The position numbers and the translations under genes were made by a program. Below are positions 23,088 through 31,582 of a stretch of DNA of 33,414 nt, piece after piece. Each line of letters starts with the position of its first letter. The stretch's first letter is position 1. The notes under the pieces were generated by a model. It saw only the letters and a list, made by a program, of their open reading frames with translations, was not told where the DNA came from and did not search any database. Origin of the DNA: an uncultured Lachnospiraceae bacterium (GTDB lineage: Bacteria; Bacillota; Clostridia; Lachnospirales; Lachnospiraceae); the NCBI GenBank assembly GCA_947172645.1, contig CAMWBY010000029.1, positions 1 to 33,414 of the forward strand. The letters run 5' to 3'.

Positions 23088-23146
23088 AACCATCTTCCCG
23101 TGCAAGCACGGAGATGGTTATATACCTTTGTGGCTCTGCTTATGCG
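23026..23146. other. Three-way-junction palindromic element
   Basis: The outer stem is CGCATAAGCAGA (23026-23037) with TCTGCTTATGCG (23135-23146), 12 of 12 pairs. Branch one is GGAAGAC/GTCTTCC. Branch two is GCCACAAAGGTA with TACCTTTGTGGC (23123-23134), topped by AACCATCT..CCGTGC/GCACGG..AGATGGTT. It has no open frame of its own and lies between two unrelated transcription units, like an interspersed palindromic repeat or structured RNA. Confidence 0.65.
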
Positions 23147-23149
23147 CGC

Positions 23150-23178
23150 AAAAAGACGGAGACCATATGGTCTCCGTC
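23150..23178 (-). terminator. Terminator of the PTS operon
   Basis: GACGGAGACC-ATAT-GGTCTCCGTC (23155-23178) is a perfect palindrome followed by TTTTT on the minus strand, 40 bp after the EIICB stop codon. Confidence 0.92.
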
Positions 23179-23218
23179 CTGCCAGGGGTTTGGTATGCGC
23201 GCACGCTTTTACCTATTA

Positions 23219-24685
23219 TTATAACATCTTCTTCATTTCGTCTGCTACGAACTGTACTTTCGTGCCTACGATAACCTGAACTGAGTTTTTGCCAGGTCTC
23301 ATAACGCCTGCAACACCTGCCGATTTGATTTTCTTCTCATCAACCAATGTATAGTCGTTAATCTCCAAGCGAAGTCTTGTAATACAGTTATCCAGGGATT
23401 TCACATTGGCTTTTCCGCCCAAGCCTTCCAGAATAATGGAAGCTACCTGTGTGAAATCGCTATTAGAAAGAACTGCTTTCTTCTCTTCTTCCAAATCATC
23501 GTCTTCTCTACCTGGTGTCTTCAAGTCAAACTTCACGATTGCGAAACGGAATACCAAATAGAATACTACGAATGCTGCAATACCGAGAGGAATAATCATC
23601 CATGTCTTCTGTGCTGCCGGAAGTGATGCAGAGAACAGAAGGTCTGTAGCGCCTGCCGAGAAGCTGAAACCTGCTCTGAATCCAACCAGTGTAGTAATAA
23701 CAGTAAAAATACCATATAACAAAGCATAAATCACATACAGAAGCGGTGCAAGGAACATAAAACCAAACTCGAAAGGCTCTGTAACACCACAGACAAAGGA
23801 ACAAACCGCTGCGGAAGCTACCAAACCGATTGCAACCTTCTTCTTGTTATCTTTTGCTGTCTGAATCATAGCGAGTGCAGCACCCGGAATACCGAACATC
23901 ATACAAGGGAAGAAGCCGGACATGTACATACCAAGGCTCCATGTAACGTCTGCGCTCGTTTCACCTGCCCAGAAGTGGGACAAATCGCCGAGTCCAATCG
24001 TATCAAACCAGAATACGTTGTTCAACGCATGGTGTAAACCTGTAGGAATCAATAACCTGTTCAGGAATGCATAGATACCTGCGCCTACCGGGCCAAGTCC
24101 AACGATTCCCTGTCCAACTGTAATCAACGCACCGAACACTATCGGCCATACGAACAGCAGAACTGCAGATGCAACAATTGATACAACACCTGAAATCAGC
24201 GCTACGCAACGCTTGCCACTAAAGAAGGAAAGCCAATCCGGCAATTTCGTCCCTTTAAACTTATTGTAGCAGCTTGCACCGATAATACCGGCAATAATAC
24301 CGATAAAAGGATTTGCAATCTTAGCAAAAGCCAATGACTTATTAGCATTATCCGCAACAGAAGGCATCATTGTTGTTACCGTGCCAACTGCAAGCAGGTT
24401 TGTAATCATCAGCCAAGATGCCAATGCCGCAAGGCCTGCTGTACCGTCATGGTCATCCGACATGCCGACACCGACACCAATTACAAACAGAATCGCCATA
24501 TTGTCAATCAAGGCGCCGCCTGCTTTCACCAAAAAGAAACCAAGCAGATTCAAGAACCCCGTAATTTCACCACCCTGCATAGTTGCCGGGCAAAGTGCAT
24601 ATCCGATACCCATCAAGATACCGCATATAGGCAGACACGCTACGGGAAGCATCAGTGACTTACCTAACTTTTGTAAATACTTCAT
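23219..24685 (-). CDS. PTS glucose/N-acetylglucosamine-family EIICB transporter (NagE-like)
   Basis: 488 residues: about ten membrane segments of the EIIC channel (1-385), then an acidic linker and an EIIB domain (about 407-488) with the phosphocysteine Cys434 in LDNCITRLRL. EIIC marks are LNRLLIPTGLHHALNNVFWF, SGFFPCMMFGIPGAALAM and GVTEPFEF. These read closest to NagE-type IICB and less to glucose PtsG, so N-acetylglucosamine or glucose is the likely sugar. There is no fused EIIA; the separate EIIA gene of the operon should supply it. ATG with AAGGGGG upstream. Last gene of the operon. Confidence 0.9.
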   Translation of the reverse strand: MKYLQKLGKSLMLPVACLPICGILMGIGYALCPATMQGGEITGFLNLLGFFLVKAGGALIDNMAILFVIGVGVGMSDDHDGTAGLAALASWLMITNLLAVGTVTTMMPSVADNANKSLAFAKIANPFIGIIAGIIGASCYNKFKGTKLPDWLSFFSGKRCVALISGVVSIVASAVLLFVWPIVFGALITVGQGIVGLGPVGAGIYAFLNRLLIPTGLHHALNNVFWFDTIGLGDLSHFWAGETSADVTWSLGMYMSGFFPCMMFGIPGAALAMIQTAKDNKKKVAIGLVASAAVCSFVCGVTEPFEFGFMFLAPLLYVIYALLYGIFTVITTLVGFRAGFSFSAGATDLLFSASLPAAQKTWMIIPLGIAAFVVFYLVFRFAIVKFDLKTPGREDDDLEEEKKAVLSNSDFTQVASIILEGLGGKANVKSLDNCITRLRLEINDYTLVDEKKIKSAGVAGVMRPGKNSVQVIVGTKVQFVADEMKKML

Positions 24686-24781
24686 AAATGTAACCCCCTT
24701 CTCTTTATTTAGTTCCGCCCTAGCTACAGAACCAATATTTTCTCTTTATATTCTATGGGCTCTCGCCCTTGAATATCTTTG

Positions 24782-25039
24782 TTACAGATTTTCTTTGAAG
24801 AACTGCTGCATACCTTCGTATGCCGCATCCTCGTCCTCACCATCCAATGTACAAGTGATTTCCATTCCCTGTTTCACACCCAGGCTCATCAGCTTTAACA
24901 GTTTCTTGGCGTCGGCGCTCTTTCCGTCACTTGTGATGGTGACCTGACATTTATACTCCGCAGCCTTCCTTACCAATAATCCTGCCGGTCTTGCATGGAT
25001 TCCTACCGGGTCTTGTATTACATATTGAAATTCTTTCAT
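24782..25039 (-). CDS. ptsH: Phosphocarrier protein HPr
   Basis: 85 residues, normal length. His15, which is phosphorylated by EI, is in DPVGIHARPAG. The segment that carries the regulatory Ser46 in Bacillus HPr reads SADAKKLLKLMSLG here, with Lys at position 46, so phosphorylation by HPr kinase at that site is not possible. The true ATG (25039) has AGGAGG eight bases upstream; the frame is open further upstream, overlapping the EI gene. Passes phosphate from EI to EIIA. Confidence 0.95.
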   Translation of the reverse strand: MKEFQYVIQDPVGIHARPAGLLVRKAAEYKCQVTITSDGKSADAKKLLKLMSLGVKQGMEITCTLDGEDEDAAYEGMQQFFKENL

Positions 25040-25116
25040 CTCACTTTCCTCCTGTCTCCAAAATATTAAATAATCTGTTATCTGCGTCCATCCCAACAGC
25101 ATCAAGTAAATAGCTA

Positions 25117-26730
25117 TCAAATATCCCTCACAGCCTTGCGGACTTTCAATACTGCCGAAGGAGATACGCTTAACTCGTCTACTCCCATATCAAGGAATGT
25201 CTCCGTCAAATCGGTATCCGCCGCCAACTCTCCGCAAATGCCTGCCCAGATACCCGCATTGTGCGCACTCTGCACAGTCATCTCGATTAATTTCAGCACC
25301 GCCGGATGATGGGTATTGCATGTGCTCTCCAATTTCTGGTTCTGTCTGTCAACCGCAAGCGTATACTGTGTCAGGTCATTGGTGCCGATACTAAAGAAAT
25401 CCACTTCCTTCGCAAGCTCCCCGGCAATAACTGCCGCTGCCGGCGTCTCCACCATAATGCCTAGCTCTACATCGCCCATGGGATAGCCTTCCACTTCCAG
25501 TTCGCCTTTCACCTGCTCTACGATTTCCTTGACACGTCTGACTTCCTCCACAGACACAATCATCGGAAACATAATCGCCGCCTGTCCATATGCGGAAGCC
25601 CGGTAAATTGCCCGAAGCTGGGTGATAAATATCTCCGGTCTGTCAAGACAGATTCTGATTGCACGGTAACCAAGCGCAGGATTCTCCTCAGGCTCCAAAT
25701 TGAAATAATCAACTTTCTTATCCGCCCCGATATCCAGTGTTCTGATGATTACTTTCCTGCCATCCATCTTCTCAAGCACTGTCTTATAGCTTATATACTG
25801 TTCTTCCTCCGTAGGGAATGTGTCCCTTCCCAGATAAAGAAATTCACTCCGGAATAAACCGATTCCGCCGGCATCCGCCGAGAGAGCCGCATCCGCGTCA
25901 CTGACTTTGCCTATGTTGGCATATATATGAACCTTTCTTCCGTCACTGGTGACATTGTCCTTGCCTTTTAACTGCTCCAACGCTTCCAAATCGGCAACCC
26001 ACTGGTTCTTGCGGCGTATCATCTCGTCCAGAAGTTCCTGGTCGGGTTCTATCAGAAATTCGCCGTTAAACCCATCTACCACACCGACCTTGCCGTTCCA
26101 CTCTTCCGACGGTTCCATTCCTGTGTTGACCAGAGCCGGAAGATTCATGCTCCTTGCTAAAATTGCCGTATGGGAGTTGGACGAACCGCGTACCGTCACG
26201 AAAGCCAAAATTTTATTCTTATCCATCTTGACTGTCTCACTCGGCGTCAAATCATCGGCCACCAGGATTACCGGCTCGTCGGTGGGGATTCCATCCTCAG
26301 GGATTCCCATCAAAATCCTGATAACTCTCTGTGAAACATCTTTAATGTCCGTCGCCCGCGCTTTCATGTACTCATCGTCCATAGACGCAAACAACTCTGC
26401 AAACTGGTCCTGCGCCGTCTCTACGGCGTACTCTGCATTTAGGCCTTCTTTCACCACATCCTCGATTGCTTCAAGATAATCGTCATCCTCAAGCATCATC
26501 CGGTGTATGTCAAAAATCATGGCATGGTCTTCGCCCACATTCACAAGCGCCGCATCATAGAGAGCCGTCAACTGTTCCTTGGCAGTCTCCACTGCCTGTT
26601 TATATCTGCAAATCTCGGCGTCAATATCTGTAATCTCTGTCTTTACAACCTGATAAGCCTGTTTCTGATACAAGAATATCCTGCCTACGGCAATACCTTT
26701 CAGGACACTTTTTCCGTTATATTTATTCAT
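25117..26730 (-). CDS. ptsI: PTS enzyme I (phosphoenolpyruvate-protein phosphotransferase)
   Basis: 537 residues. The N-terminal HPr-binding helical domain and swivelling His domain carry the active His187 in GSSNSHTAILARSMN. The C-terminal PEP-binding barrel shows ADAGGIGLFRSEFLY, IIRTLDIGADK, FFSIGTNDLTQYTLAVDRQN and GICGELAAD. Starts the phosphate relay by autophosphorylation from PEP. ATG with GGAGG seven bases upstream. It starts 14 bp after the EIIA gene and is followed by ptsH. Length is slightly below the usual 570, due to a shorter C-terminus. Confidence 0.96.
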   Translation of the reverse strand: MNKYNGKSVLKGIAVGRIFLYQKQAYQVVKTEITDIDAEICRYKQAVETAKEQLTALYDAALVNVGEDHAMIFDIHRMMLEDDDYLEAIEDVVKEGLNAEYAVETAQDQFAELFASMDDEYMKARATDIKDVSQRVIRILMGIPEDGIPTDEPVILVADDLTPSETVKMDKNKILAFVTVRGSSNSHTAILARSMNLPALVNTGMEPSEEWNGKVGVVDGFNGEFLIEPDQELLDEMIRRKNQWVADLEALEQLKGKDNVTSDGRKVHIYANIGKVSDADAALSADAGGIGLFRSEFLYLGRDTFPTEEEQYISYKTVLEKMDGRKVIIRTLDIGADKKVDYFNLEPEENPALGYRAIRICLDRPEIFITQLRAIYRASAYGQAAIMFPMIVSVEEVRRVKEIVEQVKGELEVEGYPMGDVELGIMVETPAAAVIAGELAKEVDFFSIGTNDLTQYTLAVDRQNQKLESTCNTHHPAVLKLIEMTVQSAHNAGIWAGICGELAADTDLTETFLDMGVDELSVSPSAVLKVRKAVRDI

Positions 26731-26744
26731 TCCGGCGCCTCCTT

Positions 26745-27233
26745 CTACTTATTCAGTGTCAGGATGTCATCCCCCTGCGCCACATCGCCTGCCTCGCCTG
26801 CCGTCACCTCTGCAAACTCATCGGAATTACAGATAATGACCGGCGTAATAATGTCATAGCCTGCCGCCTTAATCTGTTCTATATCGGCTTCCAAAAGAAG
26901 GTCTCCCTTCTTCACTTTCTGTCCTTCCGAAGCATGGATTGTAAAGTGCTCCCCATTCAGTTTCACCGTGTCAAGCCCAACATGAATCAGGATTTCAACA
27001 CCGTCGTCACTGGTAACCGCCGCCGCATGTCCGGTTGGGAACATCGTGCTGACCGTGCCGTCCGCCGGCGCGCAAATCCGGTTATCCGATGGGATGACGG
27101 CTGCCCCTTTCCCCAATATTTCATCACTGAACGTAGGATCATTTACCTCTTTAATGCTGACCAGACGTCCAGACACCGGCGCACCCACCTTGATGCCGTT
27201 GTCCTTTGCAAATAAATTCTGAAATAATTTCAT
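26745..27233 (-). CDS. crr: PTS EIIA component, glucose (Crr) type
   Basis: 162 residues. The glucose-family EIIA beta fold carries the two active-site histidines: His69 in FPTGHAAAV and His84 in ILIHVGLDTV, with the same 15-residue spacing as in E. coli IIA-Glc. Takes phosphate from HPr and passes it to the EIIB domain of the adjacent EIICB. The ATG at 27233 follows AAGGGGG; the frame is open further upstream but has no site. The 174-bp gap before it (27234-27407) shows no clear element apart from AT-rich TGTATACA boxes. Confidence 0.93.
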   Translation of the reverse strand: MKLFQNLFAKDNGIKVGAPVSGRLVSIKEVNDPTFSDEILGKGAAVIPSDNRICAPADGTVSTMFPTGHAAAVTSDDGVEILIHVGLDTVKLNGEHFTIHASEGQKVKKGDLLLEADIEQIKAAGYDIITPVIICNSDEFAEVTAGEAGDVAQGDDILTLNK

Positions 27234-27407
27234 AAACTGCCCCCTTTCTAAGCAATAAGCCTCACGTACACTAATACAAGAATACCCCGATGCCCTGGCA
27301 TGTATACAATCATTTTCCCGTACATCCATCTACGGAACGATATGCCGGACCAAGCCATACATCATACAATCCCACTTAGCACGTGGCACATAAACTCCGC
27401 CTATCAC

Positions 27408-28247
27408 TTAACATGTATACAAATCGCGCATACGCTTAATATTCAATACAAGATATATTTTCTCTTCTTCTGTCATATTGCATTTGTATTCATTCTCTAT
27501 GTATTCGCTTACTTCATCGATAATCTGGTATTCCCTCTGGTAATTACCTTTCACAAACCGATACAGCACCTCGTCCCTGCGACCGCTCATAGGCACTTCC
27601 GAAACAAGCCGGCTTGCAAGCCTTTTCAAATCGGAAACCAAATGTTCTCTCGGATATGCGGTTCCCTCTGGGATAGGAATCTTCCTCTCTATGATTTCCA
27701 TCATCTCCCGCATCATCTTAATCATGATGAAAGTCGTACCCATAGCGGAATTAAGTTCCCCATTAATCAAATGAAGCGCCACGCTGGCAGCCTCATCTTC
27801 GGCAAGACGGCATCCGAACCTCTCTTCTATCAGTTCCAGTGCGTACCGCCCTACGGAATACTCTACCGGATAAAAAAGCCTCACCTCATCATACAGTGCA
27901 TTGTTAAAGTTCATTCCTCCCTCGTGTCTGTTCAATGCAAAGTTAATATGGTCTGTCAATGTCAGATATACATTCTGGCTGAATGTCAATCCAAGGCTTT
28001 CTTTGGCGTATGTAATAATATCAGTTGAGAGCCTGATATACTCTAATGGAAGCGAAGCCAACAATTCTTTAAAATGTTCCTTATTATCCATATTGTCTAA
28101 TCTGAAAATCTTTTCAACCGCTTCTTCTGAAACTTCTCCTCCCGGCTTTTGCCCAAAACCGATACCTTTTCCCATAGCTATCAGTTCTTCGCCTTGATTA
28201 TCTCTGGCTGAGATAATATTATTGTTAATTACCTTATCGACCCGCAC
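27408..28247 (-). CDS. BglG-family transcription antiterminator (LicT/GlcT-like)
   Basis: 279 residues: an RNA-binding CAT domain (1-58, VDKVINNNIISARDNQGEEL, then IAMGKGIGFGQKPGG), PRD1 (about 65-170, with DHINFALNRH) and PRD2 (about 172-279). When dephosphorylated by an active PTS the protein dimerises, binds a RAT hairpin and prevents the overlapping terminator. Both RAT and terminator are visible upstream of this gene, so it controls its own operon and the PTS genes. Starts with GTG, GAGG eight bases upstream. The leader RAT resembles the BglG/LicT class. Confidence 0.95.
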   Translation of the reverse strand: MRVDKVINNNIISARDNQGEELIAMGKGIGFGQKPGGEVSEEAVEKIFRLDNMDNKEHFKELLASLPLEYIRLSTDIITYAKESLGLTFSQNVYLTLTDHINFALNRHEGGMNFNNALYDEVRLFYPVEYSVGRYALELIEERFGCRLAEDEAASVALHLINGELNSAMGTTFIMIKMMREMMEIIERKIPIPEGTAYPREHLVSDLKRLASRLVSEVPMSGRRDEVLYRFVKGNYQREYQIIDEVSEYIENEYKCNMTEEEKIYLVLNIKRMRDLYTC

Positions 28248-28405
28248 TTTTCAATCCTCAACGTTGCCACACGCACTCCTCCGGCCAATACCTCGCAGCA
28301 AGCTACTGAGCACCAAGCTTGTAACATAGCGAAGCCGAACCGGAAAACAAAAGCGCTCTTCATGCACCATGCATCCACATTACTTCGCAGGAAAACCTCC
28401 CTGCA

Positions 28406-28464
28406 AAATAAAAAACCAAATTTTATAAATAGACCGAATCGGTCCACTTATAAAATTTGGTTTT
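28406..28464 (-). terminator. Leader terminator of the PTS operon
   Basis: A 17-bp perfect stem (28412-28428 with 28448-28464) topped by GACCG/CGGTC, followed by TTTTTTATTTT on the minus strand. Its 5' strand (AAAACC) overlaps the RAT, so the two structures exclude each other. Confidence 0.92.
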
Positions 28465-28489
28465 GCCCGCTTTCGTGCAGTAACAACCC
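28459..28489 (-). promoter_or_regulatory. Ribonucleic antiterminator (RAT) for the BglG-family protein
   Basis: The minus-strand RNA reads GGGTTGTTACTGC, a short CACGAAA-type loop region, and GCGGGCAAAACC. This is the known BglG/LicT RAT pattern with GGATTGTTACTGC and GCGGGCAAAACC halves. It overlaps the terminator by six bases. Confidence 0.92.
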
Positions 28490-28522
28490 AAATAATTAAT
28501 CAGTTTGTTGCTAGCTGTTATT

Positions 28523-28551
28523 AGTTTATCAACTTGCACAACAAAAGTCAA
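28523..28551 (-). promoter_or_regulatory. Promoter of the PTS operon
   Basis: TTGACT (28546-28551), 17 bp, TAAACT (28523-28528) on the minus strand, placing the start about 30 nt before the RAT. From 28552 to 28783 I see only AT-rich sequence and a short spurious frame running into tRNA-Arg. Confidence 0.72.
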
Positions 28552-28783
28552 TATACAAATTCATTTTTATGTAATTCGACATTGATTTGATATCTTTTTT
28601 TGACAAAATATATAAATCGCAAGAAAATTTTCTACATTTTCTACAGCAATTATGTAATTCTCGTATGTGCCCATTATGTAATCAAATGGAGGAATATGCA
28701 CCGAAATTGCAGATGTTCAATCTGTGCGCTAGCAAAAATGAAACAGAATGAAACAGTCACCAGGGGCGTTGGTCCCGTGCATG

Positions 28784-28820
28784 AAAAGAGCGGAAACACC
28801 GAATTTATCGATATTCCCGC
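28784..28820 (-). terminator. Possible terminator after tRNA-Arg
   Basis: On the minus strand GCGGGAA pairs with TTTCCGC (one G-U pair) and is followed by TCTTTTC, 14 bp after the tRNA. Confidence 0.45.
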
Positions 28821-28833
28821 CTCTCCAATCAAG

Positions 28834-28907
28834 CGTGCGCTAGAGGATTCGAACCCCCGGCCTTTTGGTCCGTAGCCAAACGCTCTATCCAGCTGAGCTA
28901 AGCGCAC
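28834..28907 (-). tRNA. tRNA-Arg (ACG)
   Basis: The minus strand folds as a cloverleaf: acceptor GTGCGCT/AGCGCAC, D-arm AGCTCAGCTGGATAGAGC, anticodon loop CTACGGA and T-arm GGGGGTTCGAATCCTCT. The 74 nt include the discriminator G; CCA is not encoded. Confidence 0.96.
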
Positions 28908-28935
28908 TTATCATAAAAGGTTTACAACAGTATTT

Positions 28936-28964
28936 ATTATACCGGCTCAACTCACAGATGTCAA
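28936..28964 (-). promoter_or_regulatory. Promoter of tRNA-Arg
   Basis: Near-perfect sigma-A promoter on the minus strand: TTGACA (28959-28964), 17 bp, TATAAT (28936-28941). Confidence 0.88.
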
Positions 28965-29018
28965 GGGGCGGTTGTAATTTTTTTACAATTCCAAAAATGT
29001 TTTCAAAGAATCCTTCTT

Positions 29019-29954
29019 CTATAAAAATGCCTGTATCAGCATCATAATCAAAAATACCATACAGTACAAGACCATGCCTACATTCACAATTGCGATATCA
29101 AACCTGCTTCCTTTGGGAACGGAAATCTCCCCGGCATCTGCTTTCAATTTCGACAGGTTGGCCAAAAGCAACACAGCGCCCGTTATCACAATTGCAAAGA
29201 CGCACAGCAAATACAGCGCGCTGATTACCATGCCGGACACCGTAATCTGCTCCAAGTCTACATTCTGGAGCAGCAGTCCGCCCACCACGCTTCCCATAAA
29301 ATTGACCATCATATGCAGAATAATTGTATATCTGAGCCTCCCTGTTTTCACATAGATAAATGCAAAAAAACAGCCCAGGAAAAATGCATAAAAGAACTGG
29401 TTAAAGTTACCGTGGAACAATCCAAACATCAGCCCGGATATCACAATCGCCATTCCCTGCCCGTATGGAAGCGCCTTGGCACAAATCAGTTTCCGGAACA
29501 AATATTCCTCAAACACAGGCGCAAGAATCACCATATAAATGGCCGATATCCAAATATTACCTCCGCCCACTACCTCCGCTAAATTATTGACCACCGGCTC
29601 GCCTTTTATGAAGCCAATTCCCATCGTGACGCATAGCCCTATGATATTGCCTGCCATCAATAACGCGTAGCTCATCAGAAAGGCAAGTATCACCTGAAAC
29701 GGTTTCATACTGTGCTTCTGTGATATCTGAGTTGTCTTGCCACGACTCATAATGAAAAATGCCACCGGAAAACCGACCGCATACATCGGAATCATCGTCG
29801 CCGCAAGCATAATATTGATATCGTTTATCCATTCCGGCCGAATCCAGAGCACCACATACTGACTCACAATCTGTACGCCGAAAATCGCTACCGCGGCAAG
29901 CAGCATACGCAGCCCCAGGCTAGAAAAATCTTTTTTATAAGCTTTTATTTCCAT
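29019..29954 (-). CDS. CPBP-family intramembrane metalloprotease
   Basis: 311 residues, about eight membrane segments. The CAAX/CPBP protease motifs are present: EEYLFRK (Glu149, Glu150, Arg154) and FGLFHGNF (His181, Asn185), which bind the metal and catalytic water. Bacterial members act in bacteriocin immunity, peptide maturation or membrane-protein proteolysis; the substrate here is unknown. The ATG at 29954 has GGAGAGGG upstream; a TTG at 29969 is less likely. No bacteriocin gene is adjacent. A small TTGTAA/TTACAA hairpin follows the gene near 28974-28990. Confidence 0.92.
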   Translation of the reverse strand: MEIKAYKKDFSSLGLRMLLAAVAIFGVQIVSQYVVLWIRPEWINDINIMLAATMIPMYAVGFPVAFFIMSRGKTTQISQKHSMKPFQVILAFLMSYALLMAGNIIGLCVTMGIGFIKGEPVVNNLAEVVGGGNIWISAIYMVILAPVFEEYLFRKLICAKALPYGQGMAIVISGLMFGLFHGNFNQFFYAFFLGCFFAFIYVKTGRLRYTIILHMMVNFMGSVVGGLLLQNVDLEQITVSGMVISALYLLCVFAIVITGAVLLLANLSKLKADAGEISVPKGSRFDIAIVNVGMVLYCMVFLIMMLIQAFL

Positions 29955-30097
29955 GCTTTCCCTCTCCAATCCGATGCGCGTTTATGACATACCCTGGCAT
30001 CTTCTTCTTAACATCCGACATATTTTTTTATTATATGCCACTTTTCCTCTGTGCACAAGTGCCGGCATTATCCATATCAGCCAAACCGCCAATTACC

Positions 30098-30883
30098 TCA
30101 TATCCGTGAATCATTCGTTCTTGACACACTGTCTCGTCCTTCATCCTTGATAAATACATATTCCCGCTCGGCGGACAAATCTTCCCTGTATGTATAGCCC
30201 AACCTGTCAAAGCCCTTTATCTGCTGCGGCTCTTCTATCCTGTGCTCCGCCATATACCGCACCATCTCTCCCCTTGCCATCTTCGCATAGGTTCCTTTCT
30301 GTACCACCCTTCCATCGGATACTTCTCCGAAAACACAGGTGATATATGTGTCCCCATCCTCCAGATATTTCTCGATACATTTAGAATATTCTTTGGAGGC
30401 AAGGTTAATGACCACACTGTCTTCATCTTTGACACTGCAATACAACCGTTTTCCCCATAAGTCATATAAGTTCTTATACTTCCCGACCGAAGCCTTCGCC
30501 TGCATCTCCAGTCGGTATGGCGCTACGCCGTCCAAAGGCTTAAGTATTCCATAGAAACCCGACAGAATCCGCAAATGCTCCTGCACATACGCAAGCTGCC
30601 CTTCCTCGAACACTGCGGGCGCCATATACTGATAGGCTATTCCTTCATAAGACAGAATCGCCGGAGTCAGTCCCCGACGAAGTTCCATATTCTGTACGCG
30701 CGTGAGATTTTTCTCTGCAATACTGTCATTACAGCCCCACAGCTTCTTAAGCTCTGTATAAGACCGCTCTTTCAGCCACGAAAGTATCTCTTCCGCCTGC
30801 TCTACATATTCCGGCAGCCCAATGCAGCGTAGCGTGTCCGTATCTACATTCATTTTCTTTGCCGGTGAAAGGATTATCTTCAT
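30098..30883 (-). CDS. yaaA: YaaA family (DUF328) peroxide-stress protein
   Basis: 261 residues, close to the family's usual length. Family marks are MKIILSPAKKMNVDTDTLRC at the N-terminus, RGLTPAILSYEGIAYQYM, LSGFYGILKPLDGVAPYRLE and VINLASKEYSKC. The E. coli protein lowers free iron and DNA damage under hydrogen peroxide stress. Its start codon overlaps the stop of the bcp gene by one base, so the two form a peroxide-defence operon. No own promoter is seen. Confidence 0.94.
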   Translation of the reverse strand: MKIILSPAKKMNVDTDTLRCIGLPEYVEQAEEILSWLKERSYTELKKLWGCNDSIAEKNLTRVQNMELRRGLTPAILSYEGIAYQYMAPAVFEEGQLAYVQEHLRILSGFYGILKPLDGVAPYRLEMQAKASVGKYKNLYDLWGKRLYCSVKDEDSVVINLASKEYSKCIEKYLEDGDTYITCVFGEVSDGRVVQKGTYAKMARGEMVRYMAEHRIEEPQQIKGFDRLGYTYREDLSAEREYVFIKDEGRDSVSRTNDSRI

Positions 30884-31335
30884 CAGATTTCCCCCAACAT
30901 CTTCTCCGGGTCATCCGCGGCCTTCACCTTATCATTCGCCTTGACAATAATCCCCTCTTCATTTATCAGGTATGTGGTGCGCACAACGCCCATAGATACC
31001 TTCCCATAATTCTTTTTCTCTTTCCACACGTCATAAGCCTTGATGGCCGTCAGCTCCGGGTCGGCAAGAATAGTAAAGGGCAGAGAATATTTCTCCTCAA
31101 ATCTCTTGTGCGACGCCACACTGTCCTTGCTGATGCCGATTACCACAGCCCCTTTTTCCATAAACTGCGGATATCTCTCTGCAAAACCGCACGCCTGTTT
31201 CGTGCACCCTGGCGTATTGTCTTTCGGATAAAAGTACAAAATAACCTTCTTTCCACGATATTCCTCTAATGTATGGATAGTCCCATTCTGGTCCGGCAAT
31301 GAAATGGCCGGCGCTTTCGTTCCGATTTCTAACAT
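30883..31335 (-). CDS. bcp: Thioredoxin-dependent thiol peroxidase (Bcp/PrxQ)
   Basis: 150 residues. The peroxidatic Cys is in YFYPKDNTPGCTKQACGFAE, with the resolving Cys five residues later (CTKQAC), the alpha-helix 2 type of PrxQ/Bcp. Reduces hydrogen and alkyl peroxides with thioredoxin in the cytosol. Start MLEIGTKAPAISLPDQNGTI; a GGAG-type site precedes the ATG. First gene of the bcp-yaaA operon. Confidence 0.96.
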   Translation of the reverse strand: MLEIGTKAPAISLPDQNGTIHTLEEYRGKKVILYFYPKDNTPGCTKQACGFAERYPQFMEKGAVVIGISKDSVASHKRFEEKYSLPFTILADPELTAIKAYDVWKEKKNYGKVSMGVVRTTYLINEEGIIVKANDKVKAADDPEKMLGEI

Positions 31336-31517
31336 ATATATTCCTCCGCTTTTCCATTTTGGCGCCTCAACGCCTTTCCCTTTATCCTACAACGCATTAT
31401 GCCCATTTTCAACATTTTTATTGTCTAAAAAAATGACCCCGCCCATCCTCTCTTATGTACCCTCGGAGTCTCTTTGTACCTGTTATGTGAGATGGTTTTT
31501 TGTCAGCGGAAAATTAA

Positions 31518-31560
31518 CTGACGGCACTCCGCAGTCTTTTCAGACCGGGAACGCCGTCAG
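31518..31560 (-). terminator. Branched hairpin after the XRE gene, probable terminator
   Basis: CTGACGGC (31518-31525) pairs with GCCGTCAG (31553-31560) and encloses a second hairpin with CCG..GTCT/AGAC..CGG. On the minus strand it is followed by TTAATTTT. The remainder of 31336-31517 shows nothing clear. Confidence 0.6.
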
Positions 31561-31582
31561 CGTGATATTCTGCATATAATAT

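Noticed and set aside
27300..28028. 242-codon plus-strand frame opposite the antiterminator gene
   Set aside because: It is antisense to a well-supported BglG-family gene, with histidine/phenylalanine-rich shadow composition.
28600..28875. 91-codon plus-strand frame, with an internal GGAGG/ATG at 28696
   Set aside because: It runs into tRNA-Arg on the other strand and ends there. Composition is not protein-like and no family is recognisable.
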